A DNA stretch of 64,000 nt, from positions 98,111 through 162,110 of the forward strand of contig SSGH01000005.1 in NCBI GenBank assembly GCA_008015835.1, given 5' to 3'. This document shows positions 1 to 10,037 of the stretch, one piece after another. This stretch comes from Lysobacter sp. Lineage in GTDB: Bacteria > Pseudomonadota > Gammaproteobacteria > Xanthomonadales > Xanthomonadaceae. Every line of letters starts with the position of its first letter. Positions within the stretch are counted from its first letter, which is position 1. The translations under genes and the position numbers were made by a program. The notes beneath the pieces are model-generated. The model was not told where the DNA came from. It made no database searches and was given only the letters and a program-made list of their open reading frames with translations.

Positions 1-1
1 C

Positions 2-157
2 ATGCACGTACGCGGCGTGACGCTGGGCGGCGGCGGCCCGACCGACATCATCCGCCGCGCCATCGTGGTCCATGCCGGCCCCGACGATTACAGCAGCCAA
101 CCGGCGGGCAATTCCGGCGCGCGGATCGCCTGCGGCGCGATCGATCCGGAGTTCTGA
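2..157 (+). CDS. sodC: Cu-Zn superoxide dismutase, C-terminal fragment (5' end outside window)
   Basis: Frame 2 reads [51 protein letters not shown]. The VVHAGPDDY...GN.GARIACG.I block is the SodC C-terminal signature. Not in the ORF track because it is partial. Confidence 0.85.
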   Translation: MHVRGVTLGGGGPTDIIRRAIVVHAGPDDYSSQPAGNSGARIACGAIDPEF

Positions 158-298
158 AGCGGGGCGTCGCGTCGCGCGACGAAGCCCCTGCGCAAGCGTT
201 CCCGCGCGTCGACGCGAACTCGCGGCGGCGATGCCGAACCGAAGGCATCGCCGCCGAAAGCGGGAGTTCCGACGATGCCGTCGTCGGCGATTCCTCGG

Positions 299-827
299 TC
301 AGCGACCGTCGGCGCGGATCGCATCGATCATGCGGGCATCCAGCACGCCCCGATCCCGACCCAACGTCAGCAGCGATTCCTCCAATTGCAGGGCGGAGAC
401 CGAACGCGTCGCCGCTTGCGCGACGCCCGCCGATTCGCTGCGTAATCCGTTTTTCTTCAGCACGACACGCGCGATTTCGCCTGTCGCATCCGGATATTCG
501 ATGAGGATGCCGTTATAGCCGAGCACCGGCGGATCGGCGGGCCCGGCGATCCGCGTGCCCGTGCGGGCCGCTTCGTCGAGCTTGCGCGTCACCATATCGA
601 AGTCGCGACCGCGCGGAACCGTGACGGTCGGATTCGGTCGCCCCGAAAAAATCAGGTAGGTGATCTTCATCTGCGGCTGCGGCCTCGCGGTTGGCTTACC
701 TATCGCGGAGGGCGGGGCCGCCGCCGCGTCTGCGCAGAGGGCGAGCGATGCGACGCCCGATGCGGCGATCAAGGCGGCGCACACGGTCGCGTTCAATCCC
801 GATGCGACGAAAGTGTTGAGGTTCATC
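299..827 (-). CDS. Hypothetical exported protein
   Basis: ORF 299..1138(-) restarted at MNLNTFVASGLNATVCAALIAASGVASLALC, which has a signal-peptide-like N-terminus. Confidence 0.55.
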
Positions 828-854
828 TGACGATCTCCTGGGCGATCCGCGGGT

Positions 855-2075
855 TCAATTGACGTTCTCATGACCTTGGCCTTCGACTGCGTCGGACCAG
901 GCCAGGAAGAAGCCGCAGAAGTCGGTGTATCGGCCACGATCGGCGGTCCGCGGATCGAGAATAGGGTTGTTGGCGTTGTCGAGATTCGTCGCCTCAGTAC
1001 CGCCCGGCTTGTGCGTCCAATAGCCGTTCGTATCGAGACGGTACCAGTGATAGTCGATGCCGGGTGCGACGACCAAGGCGAGGGGGCTGCGCAATTGGGG
1101 CTTTCCGAGCGGATAGCTGGAGATTGGCACCAATCCATCGGCGATGGCGGCGGTGGTGACGGCCGCGCAAGTCAGCCCAGTCCACTGCGCGCCGGCGGCG
1201 CGTCCCGGTTGCGCGAAGGTGTTGGTGAGCTTGTTGGTGGCGTAGTTGTAGCAGTTGTTGTTGTATTGAGTGAGGCCGCCGATGTTCCAGAAACCAGGGC
1301 TGAAGGTCGGGTTCCCCGGGAACGACATCGCCGCGATATGCAGTCCAGGCATTGCGCGCCTGTAGACATGGACCTGATCAATCCGGTCGTTGAAATGATC
1401 GCTCGGCGTGTCGCGATGACCGCCGATGTAGAACGGTCGGTCGATATTGGTGAGATTACCCATTCTCGGCGTCGCCGTTCCGACCGGTTTGCCATCGATA
1501 TAGAACGTGATCACGCGCTGGAATAAATTAGTCGAAGTGCGATCGACCGTGACCGCGACATGGTGCCAGCGATTCGCCGCCAACGACCCCGACCCGGCGT
1601 TGGACATGTAGTTCGTGTAGCCAGAGGTGTCCGCGAGCTGCAAAAAGAGCCGATTGCCGTTGTACACCGCAAAAGTGTAACCGTAGCCGCCCGCGCCAAC
1701 GCTGCTACGATTGTCGATGATGGTCTTGATCGAACTGCTGCTCGGACTGGCCATGCGAACCCACGCCGCCAAGGTGAAACTACCGGTGCCGACATTCAGG
1801 CTGGGGGCGCTGGGTGCTTGGATATAACTGCCGTTGATGAGATTAGCGGCGGTGCCCGTCCAACCGTAGGACTGGACTGCGCCGCCGACGACGGTGCCGT
1901 GATTGCCGAGACCACTGGTGTCTGTGGCGGTGTTGACGACGGACGACATCAGCCACTCGCCGACCAGGTCGTCGGTGAAACGCATGGGAAGCGCGTGGCT
2001 CGCCGCGACCGGGAGCATCGTCCCGATGACGATGACCAATGTTTTTTCGATACGGGCCCGTACGACTTTTTTCAT
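855..2075 (-). CDS. LamG / concanavalin A-like lectin domain protein, exported
   Basis: Translation has a signal peptide and a LamG-like block (GEWLMSS..DTSGLGNHGTV...SFTLAAWVRM...RWHHVAVTVDR...FYIDGKPVG...FYIGGH). Confidence 0.8.
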   Translation of the reverse strand: MKKVVRARIEKTLVIVIGTMLPVAASHALPMRFTDDLVGEWLMSSVVNTATDTSGLGNHGTVVGGAVQSYGWTGTAANLINGSYIQAPSAPSLNVGTGSFTLAAWVRMASPSSSSIKTIIDNRSSVGAGGYGYTFAVYNGNRLFLQLADTSGYTNYMSNAGSGSLAANRWHHVAVTVDRTSTNLFQRVITFYIDGKPVGTATPRMGNLTNIDRPFYIGGHRDTPSDHFNDRIDQVHVYRRAMPGLHIAAMSFPGNPTFSPGFWNIGGLTQYNNNCYNYATNKLTNTFAQPGRAAGAQWTGLTCAAVTTAAIADGLVPISSYPLGKPQLRSPLALVVAPGIDYHWYRLDTNGYWTHKPGGTEATNLDNANNPILDPRTADRGRYTDFCGFFLAWSDAVEGQGHENVN

Positions 2076-2220
2076 CCTTCTCTCCTTGAAAGGCGCAAAC
2101 GATGGGGCTTGAACATCAGTGACGCGAATTTCACGGCCATGTTGCGATCGCGATGCGCATCATGTCGCGAGATCGATTCGCATCTTACTCGATCCGACGC
2201 GAGTTACGACGGCGGCGAGG

Positions 2221-3132
2221 TCAGCACAAGCGCTCGCGCGGGTCTTGTTTCGCGCCGCATTCGATCGATTCCACTTCGATGCCGTGCGCTTCCAGCACCA
2301 CGCGGTATTGCCGCTGCCGCGCTTGGAAATAGGTGTAGCGGCGGCGCGCGTCGTCGTCGACGGCTTCCCCGGCGGCGACGCGCGCGGATTCGATCGCGTC
2401 GAAGCGGCGCCAGGCCTCGAAATCGAATTTGGCCATGCGCACGCGGCCGTCGGCGTAGCGCAGCAGCGGCTCGGGCGATGCGTCGAGCCACGCTTCGCGC
2501 TGCGGCGCGAGCAGCGCGGTTTCGATCGACGGCCACAGGCGCTTGAGCCCGACGTGGTCGTATTGCATCGCGATCATCGCGGCCAAATCGTGCGCGGTGA
2601 GATAGCGCGCATGCTCGATGCGCGCGCCGAATTCGTCCTGCGCCTGCAGCGCGGTCGCGGCGCTGGCCATGCCGCGTTCCAGCAGCGTGTCCTCGAACCG
2701 CGCGGCGACCGCGCGCGCGACGTCGGCGTCGCCGATCAGCGCGAACGGCAGCACGCGCAGCGGCCCGCCGTGCAGTTCCAATTCCGCGCGCATCGGCTGC
2801 GGTACGGTGCCGTTGGCGTTCGCGCCGAACACGATGATGCGGGGCTCGTCCGCGCGCGGCGCGCGTTCGCGCAGCTCTTCCAAGCGGCGATGCAGCGGCC
2901 AGCCCGGGCGCAGCAGTTCGGCCGGATCGAAATGCGCCGCGCCGAGGACCAGATCGAGTGCGCTGGCTTCGGGCGCCAAGGTCGCGAGATCGACGGCGAT
3001 GGACTGCGCCAGCGCGGCGGCCGGCGCCTGCGCCAGCGCGGCTTGACGCGGTGCGGTGCCGGGGGCGAGTTCCAGGGCCAATGCGCCCAGCACCGATGCG
3101 GGTTCGGCCGTCGCGTTCGTGGCGCCGGTCAT
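2221..3132 (-). CDS. Hypothetical protein, paralogue of 3290..4162
   Basis: Full-length ORF. Shares LLRxGWPLHRRL and LRYADGRVR blocks with the neighbouring ORF. Confidence 0.7.
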   Translation of the reverse strand: MTGATNATAEPASVLGALALELAPGTAPRQAALAQAPAAALAQSIAVDLATLAPEASALDLVLGAAHFDPAELLRPGWPLHRRLEELRERAPRADEPRIIVFGANANGTVPQPMRAELELHGGPLRVLPFALIGDADVARAVAARFEDTLLERGMASAATALQAQDEFGARIEHARYLTAHDLAAMIAMQYDHVGLKRLWPSIETALLAPQREAWLDASPEPLLRYADGRVRMAKFDFEAWRRFDAIESARVAAGEAVDDDARRRYTYFQARQRQYRVVLEAHGIEVESIECGAKQDPRERLC

Positions 3133-3289
3133 CGCGCTCGGCCTAGGCGGCGTCGTGCGGGCGCGCAGGGCGCGGTTTGCGGGCGTTCGGCGAGCATTCG
3201 AGAGGCGATGGCGAGAGCGGAAGCCCGATTATAGGTGCGCGTAAGGCCGCGAACGTTGAGCCGGGCGGGGAAGAAGGGTATCTGCCGTC

Positions 3290-4162
3290 TCACGCGGATG
3301 CGGCCGCGCTGCGTTCGGCGTCGCTGGGCGATGCGACTTCGAGCGGCACGCCATGCGCTTGCAGCAGATCGCGCCAACGCCGCACGCGCTCGTGGCCATC
3401 GTCGTGCAGGCGCACGCGCCCATCGGCGTAGCGCAGCGAGGGTTTCGGTCGATCGTACTCGTGTTCGCGCTTGGGTGCTTCATACCATTCATGTTCGCGC
3501 TTAGGCGCTTCATACCATTCATGTTCGCGCTTAGGCGCGAACAGCACCCGCTCGATCAGCGACCAGACGCCGCCGAGGCCGGCGCTGTAGTAACGGCCGG
3601 CGAGTTCGGCCGAGAGGCTGCGCATCGAGAAATAGCCGACCGCATCGAACGCCGGCAGGGTCGGCAGCTCGAACGCGACATGCCGCGCCCGCGGCGTGTA
3701 CGCCAGCATCCGGTTGCGGTCGAGATGCCGCAGGGTTTCGGTCGCAGGCTCGATCTCGCCCTCCAGCACGAACGGCAGCGTCAACAGCGCCTGTCCGCTC
3801 GCGCAGCCCTGCGGCTCGGGCAATCCATCGCGGCCGGGCAGCGCCGACCGATGCGGACGCGCGTCGGGTCGCGGCGTCGGCTCCGCGTTCGACAGCGCGC
3901 GCAGGCGTCGGTGCAAAGGCCAACCGACGCGCAGCAATTCGCAGGCGTCGTAATAAGCCGCGCCGAGCGTCAACCGCAGGCTGCGGCCGTCGGGGCAGTC
4001 CGCGACCAGATTGCGATGCACCGCTTCGACCAAGGCCTCCGCGTCGGCGGCCTGCAAACGGCGTTTGCGATGCGCGTCCGCGACGCGCGCGTCGAACGCC
4101 AAGGCGCCGAACACGACGCCGGTCCCGTTTCGTTCCTTCATTGTCGTTGGCCCGCCTTCCAT
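3290..4162 (-). CDS. Hypothetical protein, paralogue of 2221..3132, with internal APKREHEWYE repeats
   Basis: ORF with ERVLFAPKREHEWYEAPKREHEWYEAPKREHEYDRP and the LRYADGRVR motif shared with its neighbour. Confidence 0.7.
   Translation of the reverse strand: MEGGPTTMKERNGTGVVFGALAFDARVADAHRKRRLQAADAEALVEAVHRNLVADCPDGRSLRLTLGAAYYDACELLRVGWPLHRRLRALSNAEPTPRPDARPHRSALPGRDGLPEPQGCASGQALLTLPFVLEGEIEPATETLRHLDRNRMLAYTPRARHVAFELPTLPAFDAVGYFSMRSLSAELAGRYYSAGLGGVWSLIERVLFAPKREHEWYEAPKREHEWYEAPKREHEYDRPKPSLRYADGRVRLHDDGHERVRRWRDLLQAHGVPLEVASPSDAERSAAASA
3461..3538. repeat. 30-bp in-frame tandem repeat, about 2.6 copies
   Basis: atgttcgcgcttaggcgcttcataccattc repeated from 3461, 3491 and 3521 (partial third copy). 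Confidence 0.95.
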
Positions 4163-4250
4163 GCGGCGTTACACTTCGCCGCAGAGTAGCCGAAATTCGC
4201 CGTCCGTTGGCCCGCATCCGCGCGGCCGCACTCCCGCTCCGAGGTGCCCG

Positions 4251-5531
4251 ATGCTGCATGGTCGTCCTGTCGCCGTTCTCGGCGGTGTCCGCATTCCGTT
4301 TTGCCGCCAGAACACCGCGTACAACGACGTCGGCAACCTCGGCATGTCGGTGCGCACCCTGGGCGCCCTGGTCGAGACCTTCGGCCTGCAGGGCCAGGTC
4401 TTGGGCGAAGTGGCGATGGGCGCGGTGCTCAAGCACAGCAGCGATTGGAACCTCGGCCGCGAAGCCGCGCTGTCGTCGGGTCTGTCGCCGTTGACCCCCG
4501 GCATCACCCTGCAGCGCGCCTGCGGCACTTCGCTCGATGCCATCGCCACGGTGGCGAACAAGATCGCGACCGGGCAGATCGAAGCCGGCATCGGCGGCGG
4601 CTCGGACACCACCTCGGACGTGCCGATCGTCTACGGCCAAGCCCTGCGTCGGCGTCTGCTGTCGGCGGCGGCGGCGAAAACCACGATGGACCGCATCAGC
4701 CGTTTCACCAACGGTTTTTCGTTCCGCGAACTCAAGCCCGAATTCCCCGGCGTCGGCGAACCGCGCACCGGCAAGTCGATGGGCGAACACTGCGAGGATA
4801 TGGCCAAGGAGTGGAGCATCCCGCGCGATGCGCAGGACGCCTGGGCGCTGTCGTCGCACCAGAAGCTCGCCGCCGCCTACGAGCGCGGGTTTTTCGACGA
4901 CTTGGTGGTGAATTTCCGCGGCGTGTCGCGCGACAACATCCTGCGCGCCGACACCACGCTGGAAAAATTGGCCTCGCTCAAACCCGCCTTCGACCGCAGC
5001 TCCGGCCGCGGCACGCTCACCGCCGGCAATTCCACGCCGCTCACCGACGGCGCCGCCGCTTGCTTGATCGCGTCCGAAGAGTGGGCCGCCCAGCGCGGGC
5101 ACGAGGTGCTGTGCCGTATCCGCGACGTACATGTCGCCGCGGTCGATTTCGTCCACGGCGACGGCCTGCTGATGGCCCCGACCGTGGCCGTGGGGCAGAT
5201 GCTCCAGCGCAACGGCCTGCGCCTGCAGGATTTCGACATCTACGAAATCCACGAGGCCTTCGCCGCGCAGGTGCTGTGCACCCTCCGTGCCTGGGAAAGC
5301 GCCGAATACTGTAAACAGACGCTCGGCCTGCACGCACCGCTGGGCGCGATCGACCCGGCGAAGATCAACCCGGTCGGCTCCTCGCTGGCTGCGGGCCATC
5401 CCTTCGCCGCCACCGGCGCGCGCGTCGTCGCCACCGCCGCCAAGCAGTTGAAAGAACGCGGCGGCGGCCGGTGTCTGATCTCGATCTGCACCGCCGGCGG
5501 CATGGGCGTGGTGGCGATTCTCGAGCGCTGA
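4251..5531 (+). CDS. Acetyl-CoA C-acetyltransferase (thiolase, FadI-like)
   Basis: Thiolase motifs: QRACGTSLDAI (active Cys), NPVGSSLAAGHPFAATGARVV, CTAGGMGV near the C-terminus. Start MLHGRPVAVLGGVRIPF. Confidence 0.9.
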   Translation: MLHGRPVAVLGGVRIPFCRQNTAYNDVGNLGMSVRTLGALVETFGLQGQVLGEVAMGAVLKHSSDWNLGREAALSSGLSPLTPGITLQRACGTSLDAIATVANKIATGQIEAGIGGGSDTTSDVPIVYGQALRRRLLSAAAAKTTMDRISRFTNGFSFRELKPEFPGVGEPRTGKSMGEHCEDMAKEWSIPRDAQDAWALSSHQKLAAAYERGFFDDLVVNFRGVSRDNILRADTTLEKLASLKPAFDRSSGRGTLTAGNSTPLTDGAAACLIASEEWAAQRGHEVLCRIRDVHVAAVDFVHGDGLLMAPTVAVGQMLQRNGLRLQDFDIYEIHEAFAAQVLCTLRAWESAEYCKQTLGLHAPLGAIDPAKINPVGSSLAAGHPFAATGARVVATAAKQLKERGGGRCLISICTAGGMGVVAILER

Positions 5532-5726
5532 TCGCCGGAAGAGTCCGATTCGCGAACGCCGTCTTCGACTCCCGATCCGGTCGAGCCGGTCCGTCGTGCG
5601 CCTCTGGGGCGCGCGTTTCGGACGCTCGCCGCGCACCTTTCCACAACGCCGGCTTAACCCCGATACTCGTCCCCGGGCGTTTGCGTGGGCTCTCGTCGCC
5701 CAATCTCATTCAACCCGGGGAGTGTC

Positions 5727-6893
5727 ATGCGTTCGAATCGTGCCTGGATCGTCGTCGGCATCGCCGCGCTGTTCGCGGTCGCCGGTTGCAGCAAAAATGA
5801 ATCCGCCGAAGCCGCGAAGTCGTCCGGCGGCACGTTCTCCAGCGTCGAGGACGGCGCGTCCGCGCCGGCCGCCGCGCCCGCCGCACCGCCGATGGAGAGC
5901 ATCGCGGAGGAGAAGGCGGTCGCGAGCCGCGAAATGGCCGCCGACGCCGCGACGGTCGGCGGCAACGCGGCCGGCGTCGCCCAGCCGCAAGCCGTCGCGC
6001 AGGTGGAAACCGATACCCGGCCCGACATCGGCCAAGTCAGTTCCAGCGCCGCCACTTACAAAGACGCCAAGCGCAAATTCATCCGTAACGCGCAGGCGCA
6101 GTTCCGGGTGAAGGACGTGTACCGTTCGGCGCTCGCGATCGAAGACGTGGCCGCCGCGCAGGGCGGGTTCGTCGTCAACAACAACATCTATGCGCAGAAT
6201 CTGAACTCGCAGCGTCGTCCGGCCGGCGAGGGCATGCTGATCGAATTGACCGAATACACGGTGCGCGGCGACATCACCGTGCGCGTGCCCAGCGACAACA
6301 CGCAGGCGTTCCTGCGCGCCATCGCCAATCAAATGGATTTCCTCGACCAGCGCAGCTTCAGCGCCGCCGACGCGCAGTTCGACATCCTGCGCCAGCAATT
6401 GGCCTTCCAGCGCGAGCAGGAGGCGCAGCGCGATATCGGCCAAGCCGCGCGGCAGGGCGGGCATATGCTCGATAAAGTCGACGTGATCTCCGCGCGCAGC
6501 GGCGCGCAGCAGCAGCGCGACGAAGCGCTGATCCAGCAGAAGCAATACGAAGACCGCGTCGAGTTCAGCACGATCTCGCTGTCGCTGTATCAGATGTCCA
6601 AGATCCGCAAGACCGAGCTGCCGGACGTGGACGCGATCTTCCGCGACAACAGCCCGGGCTTCTTCTCGCGTTTGGGCGAATCGCTGCGCGTGGGTTGGTA
6701 CGGCATCCTCGACGTGTTCGTCGCGTTGATGCGCGCATGGCCGGTGTGGTTGGCGTTGATCCTCGGCATCGTCGCGTTCCGCCGTTGGCGCGCCGCGCGC
6801 CGTCGTCCGCCGCCGATGCCGGCCGCGAACGCGCCCGCACCCGCGCCCGCACCCGCACCCGCGTCATCCGCCGCTTCGAGCGAGGAAGGCTGA
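5727..6893 (+). CDS. DUF4349-type lipoprotein with C-terminal TM segment and Pro/Ala tail
   Basis: Lipobox-like LFAVAGCSK. Coiled middle with DFLDQRSFSAADAQFDILRQQLAF and the C-terminal TM typical of DUF4349 proteins. Confidence 0.65.
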   Translation: MRSNRAWIVVGIAALFAVAGCSKNESAEAAKSSGGTFSSVEDGASAPAAAPAAPPMESIAEEKAVASREMAADAATVGGNAAGVAQPQAVAQVETDTRPDIGQVSSSAATYKDAKRKFIRNAQAQFRVKDVYRSALAIEDVAAAQGGFVVNNNIYAQNLNSQRRPAGEGMLIELTEYTVRGDITVRVPSDNTQAFLRAIANQMDFLDQRSFSAADAQFDILRQQLAFQREQEAQRDIGQAARQGGHMLDKVDVISARSGAQQQRDEALIQQKQYEDRVEFSTISLSLYQMSKIRKTELPDVDAIFRDNSPGFFSRLGESLRVGWYGILDVFVALMRAWPVWLALILGIVAFRRWRAARRRPPPMPAANAPAPAPAPAPASSAASSEEG

Positions 6894-6951
6894 GTTCGCG
6901 AGCCGCATTTCGATCTCGGCGCAAGCGTCCAACGCATCGAATCCATCCCCG

Positions 6952-6978
6952 ACGGGCCGGTCCTCGCGACCGGCCCGT
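6952..6978 (+). terminator. Rho-independent-like terminator after the DUF4349 gene
   Basis: acgggccggtc-ctcgcg-accggcccgt stem followed by ttttcg. Confidence 0.6.
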
Positions 6979-7077
6979 TTTCGCATCCCGTTGTCCAGCG
7001 CTGTCGTCGCGCGGGCCATGTAAAAGCCCCCGCGCCGTTCTAGACTGCGGCGACGCACGCTCTCGGACGCGCACGGA

Positions 7078-9795
7078 ATGGAGTGGACGACGCGGTACCC
7101 GCCGTCGCAATGGTTGATCGTCGGTCCATGGCGGATCGATGTGGTGGGCGGCACCGTTTCCGTCCTGGACGGCGACGCGGCGTTGTCGCCGCGTGCCGAA
7201 GCTTTGCTGCTGCTGTTGGCGCGATACGCCAACGTGCTGGTGACCCGCGAACAGATTCTCGACACGGTGTGGGCGGGTCGCGTGGTCGAAGACGCGGCCA
7301 TCACCCATTGCGTGTGGCAAATCCGCAAATCGCTGGGCGATGCGGGTAAGGAGGTTCTGCAGACTCGCGCCAAGCGCGGTTATGTCTTGCGCATCGCCGA
7401 AAGCGCTTGGCTGCGCGAGCCCCCGGAATCCGGATCCATGCAATCCGAACGCGTGGAATCCGATGCCGCGCCGCGAGTGGACGCCGTCGTCGCCGATGCC
7501 ACGCAAGAACGCGCGATGGACGCCGTGGCCGCGCTGCGCACGCCGCATGCTCCAGGGTCCCTCGAAACCATGGCGCGGGCCGACGACGACGCGCGCCCCG
7601 ATGCGGCGGCGCGCGCGGCACGCGATGCCATGCCCGAAATCCGAGGCGATGCCGGAGGCGATCTCGCGTCGGACGCCGCTCCCGCGCCTCAAGTCGCCCC
7701 TCGAACCGCACCACCCTCTACGGCGACGCCGCCGGACACGATCGCCGCGTCGCCCCGCCCGCGTTCGCGGCGTTGGCGCACGCTCGCGTTGAGCTTGGGC
7801 GTCGCGGGGGTCGCCGCGCTGTGCGCGGTGGTCGCGTGGCGGCAGGCGCGGGTCGCGCCTTCATTCGTTCTCAGTCCGGACATTGAGGCCAGCATCGCGG
7901 TGTCTGCTCCGCCCTCGCTCGAATGGGTGCGCACCGAAACGCTGCGCGATGCTGTTGAGTATTTGTATTCGCGCGATGTCGCGGCCGTCGTGTTCCAAGC
8001 GCCGCAGACGCGTAATCCGTTCGCGGGGCCGCACCTGCAGGTCCGCGTGACGCGGGCGGCCGGCGCGCGGATCGAAGCCGAACTCAGCGTCGCCCAGGGC
8101 GATTCGATTGCGCGCGAGCGATTCGACGGTCCGCCGCATCGATTGGCGCCCGCGATGCGCGCACTGGTGGTGCGCGCGCTGGGGCCTTCGGGGCGCGCGA
8201 CGACCCCCGAGGACGATGCGATCGTCGCGGGCCGTTTGGCGGAGCAACGCTTCGATCTGCAACAAGCCCTCGGCGAATATCGACGCGCCTTGGCGCGAAA
8301 TCCGCGATCGGCGGACGCGAGGATCGGGATGGCGCGCCTCTTCTTCGCGCAGGGCCGCATCGACGACGCCCATCGAGCGCTCGACGCGTCGTCGAAAGAA
8401 GCGTCGTCGATGCCGTCGCGACGCTGCCGCATCGACGCGCTGCGCGCGAGCATGAGCGCCGAACCGGCGTCCGCGCCGGTGTGCGAGCGCGCGCAAGCGA
8501 TCGCTAATCTTCAGCGCTTGGAATTGCGCGACGCCTTGCGCCATCTCGAACGTCTGAGCCGTGTCCCGATGGGCGCGGAACAATGGCTGGAACAGGAAAA
8601 CGCGACGATCCTCGCCTTGCTTCGACTGCAGGAGTGGCCGCGCGCGGAATACGAAATCGCGCGGGCCGAACGCGTCGCGCGCGATGCCGGCTGGGAACGC
8701 GCGCGGATCGAGATCGCGGCTAACCGCGGCACCCTGGAAATCCATCGAGGGCGTTTGGAAGACGCGATGCGCGCCAGGCGAGACGCGGCGCGTGCGATGG
8801 ACGCCATCGGCGATACCGCGGCGGCCATCGAGAACCGGATTTGGGCGATTCGCCCGATGCAGACCGTGCCGGGGCCCGAGGTCGCGACGCGTCGCGAGGA
8901 ATTGCGCGGGATCGTCGATCGCGCGCGCGAGATCGGCAGCGTTAGAGGCGAGATCGATGCGCTGCTGTTGTTGGCGCGTTTGGATCGCGATGCGCCGGAG
9001 ACCTGGCGCTCGCATCTGGCGCGCGTGCGCAGTTTGATCGCCGATGCGGGTCTGGACCGACGACATACGCTCGATTCGTATTTCGTGATGAGCGAGACGA
9101 TTTTTCAGCAGCGGTACCGCGACGCCCTGGCCGGCGTGGCGCGCTTGGAAGCCTCGGGCAACCGGCATCCGCGGGCGCGCGCTTGGAGCCTGACCTTGCG
9201 CACGAGAGCGCTGTTCGCGCTGGATGCGTTGGACGACGCGGTCGCGGCCGTCGACGCGATAGAAAAGGAAGGGCTCGACGTGCCCGGTTCGGTGGATTTT
9301 TGCTACTTGAGTTGGATGTTCGCCGAGAGCGACCGTCCCGACCGCGCTCGCGCCTACCTCAAGCGCTGTCGCGCGCAAGACTACGACCGCGCTGCGCAAG
9401 CGCTACGCGGGGATTTCGGGTTCATCGCCGAAGCGCGTTTGCATCAGCGTTACGGCGAGCCCGAGCGGGCATGGCCGGTCTTGCGGCCGAGAATCGATGC
9501 GTTGCTCGCGCTGGCGGCGCCGACGCGGGAGGAGGTCGAGTCTTTGGCTCTGCTCGCCCGTCACGCGAGCGCCTTGCCGGGAGCCGATCCGGCGCGTCTC
9601 GAACGCGCGTCGTCTTTAGCCTCGGCGATGGCCGGACGCGATGGTGCCGGGCCGCGATTGCGCACCGGCGCGCATCTGCTGCGTTGGCGTTTGTGCGCGC
9701 GCGTCGCCGGGCGCGACTGCGGCCCGCTGCTGCCGCCCTGGGCGGACCAGGATCTGCTCGAAGCGCGCCTCGCCCGCGAGGCGGCGGCGCGCTGA
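7078..9795 (+). CDS. CadC/ToxR-type winged-helix transcriptional regulator with TM helix and TPR-like C-terminus
   Basis: N-terminal LSPRAEALLLLLARYANVLVTREQILDTVWAGRVVEDAAITHCVWQIRKSLGD..TRAKRGYVL is an OmpR-type wHTH. Then TM LALSLGVAGVAALCAVVAW and helical repeats. Confidence 0.85.
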   Translation: MEWTTRYPPSQWLIVGPWRIDVVGGTVSVLDGDAALSPRAEALLLLLARYANVLVTREQILDTVWAGRVVEDAAITHCVWQIRKSLGDAGKEVLQTRAKRGYVLRIAESAWLREPPESGSMQSERVESDAAPRVDAVVADATQERAMDAVAALRTPHAPGSLETMARADDDARPDAAARAARDAMPEIRGDAGGDLASDAAPAPQVAPRTAPPSTATPPDTIAASPRPRSRRWRTLALSLGVAGVAALCAVVAWRQARVAPSFVLSPDIEASIAVSAPPSLEWVRTETLRDAVEYLYSRDVAAVVFQAPQTRNPFAGPHLQVRVTRAAGARIEAELSVAQGDSIARERFDGPPHRLAPAMRALVVRALGPSGRATTPEDDAIVAGRLAEQRFDLQQALGEYRRALARNPRSADARIGMARLFFAQGRIDDAHRALDASSKEASSMPSRRCRIDALRASMSAEPASAPVCERAQAIANLQRLELRDALRHLERLSRVPMGAEQWLEQENATILALLRLQEWPRAEYEIARAERVARDAGWERARIEIAANRGTLEIHRGRLEDAMRARRDAARAMDAIGDTAAAIENRIWAIRPMQTVPGPEVATRREELRGIVDRAREIGSVRGEIDALLLLARLDRDAPETWRSHLARVRSLIADAGLDRRHTLDSYFVMSETIFQQRYRDALAGVARLEASGNRHPRARAWSLTLRTRALFALDALDDAVAAVDAIEKEGLDVPGSVDFCYLSWMFAESDRPDRARAYLKRCRAQDYDRAAQALRGDFGFIAEARLHQRYGEPERAWPVLRPRIDALLALAAPTREEVESLALLARHASALPGADPARLERASSLASAMAGRDGAGPRLRTGAHLLRWRLCARVAGRDCGPLLPPWADQDLLEARLAREAAAR

Positions 9796-10037
9796 AGCGG
9801 AACGCCATCTCATTTCGTGCTTGGGCTCGCGCACGCGAGCATCGATGCTGCCGACATATTTTCGTCCGTAATGCATTGATTCGGTTCGATTAATTTTTCG
9901 GAGAGATTTTCCAGACGCCGCCGAGAGGACGGCGAGCGGGGAAGGGTGCGACACAGCCGGCCGTCGAGCGCAGATTCCGCGCCTCGACGGCGACGCTGAT
10001 CGCGATCGGACGCCCTTCGTCCACCGGGAGAATCCCC

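Noticed and set aside
3531-5636. 701-aa minus-strand ORF
   Set aside because: Antisense to the thiolase and then out of frame with the 3290..4162 gene; no domain.
6837-6880. gcacccgcgccc repeat in the DUF4349 gene as a phase-variation tract
   Set aside because: Encodes an in-frame Pro/Ala tail in a hexanucleotide pattern, so slippage would not shift the frame; common low-complexity tail.
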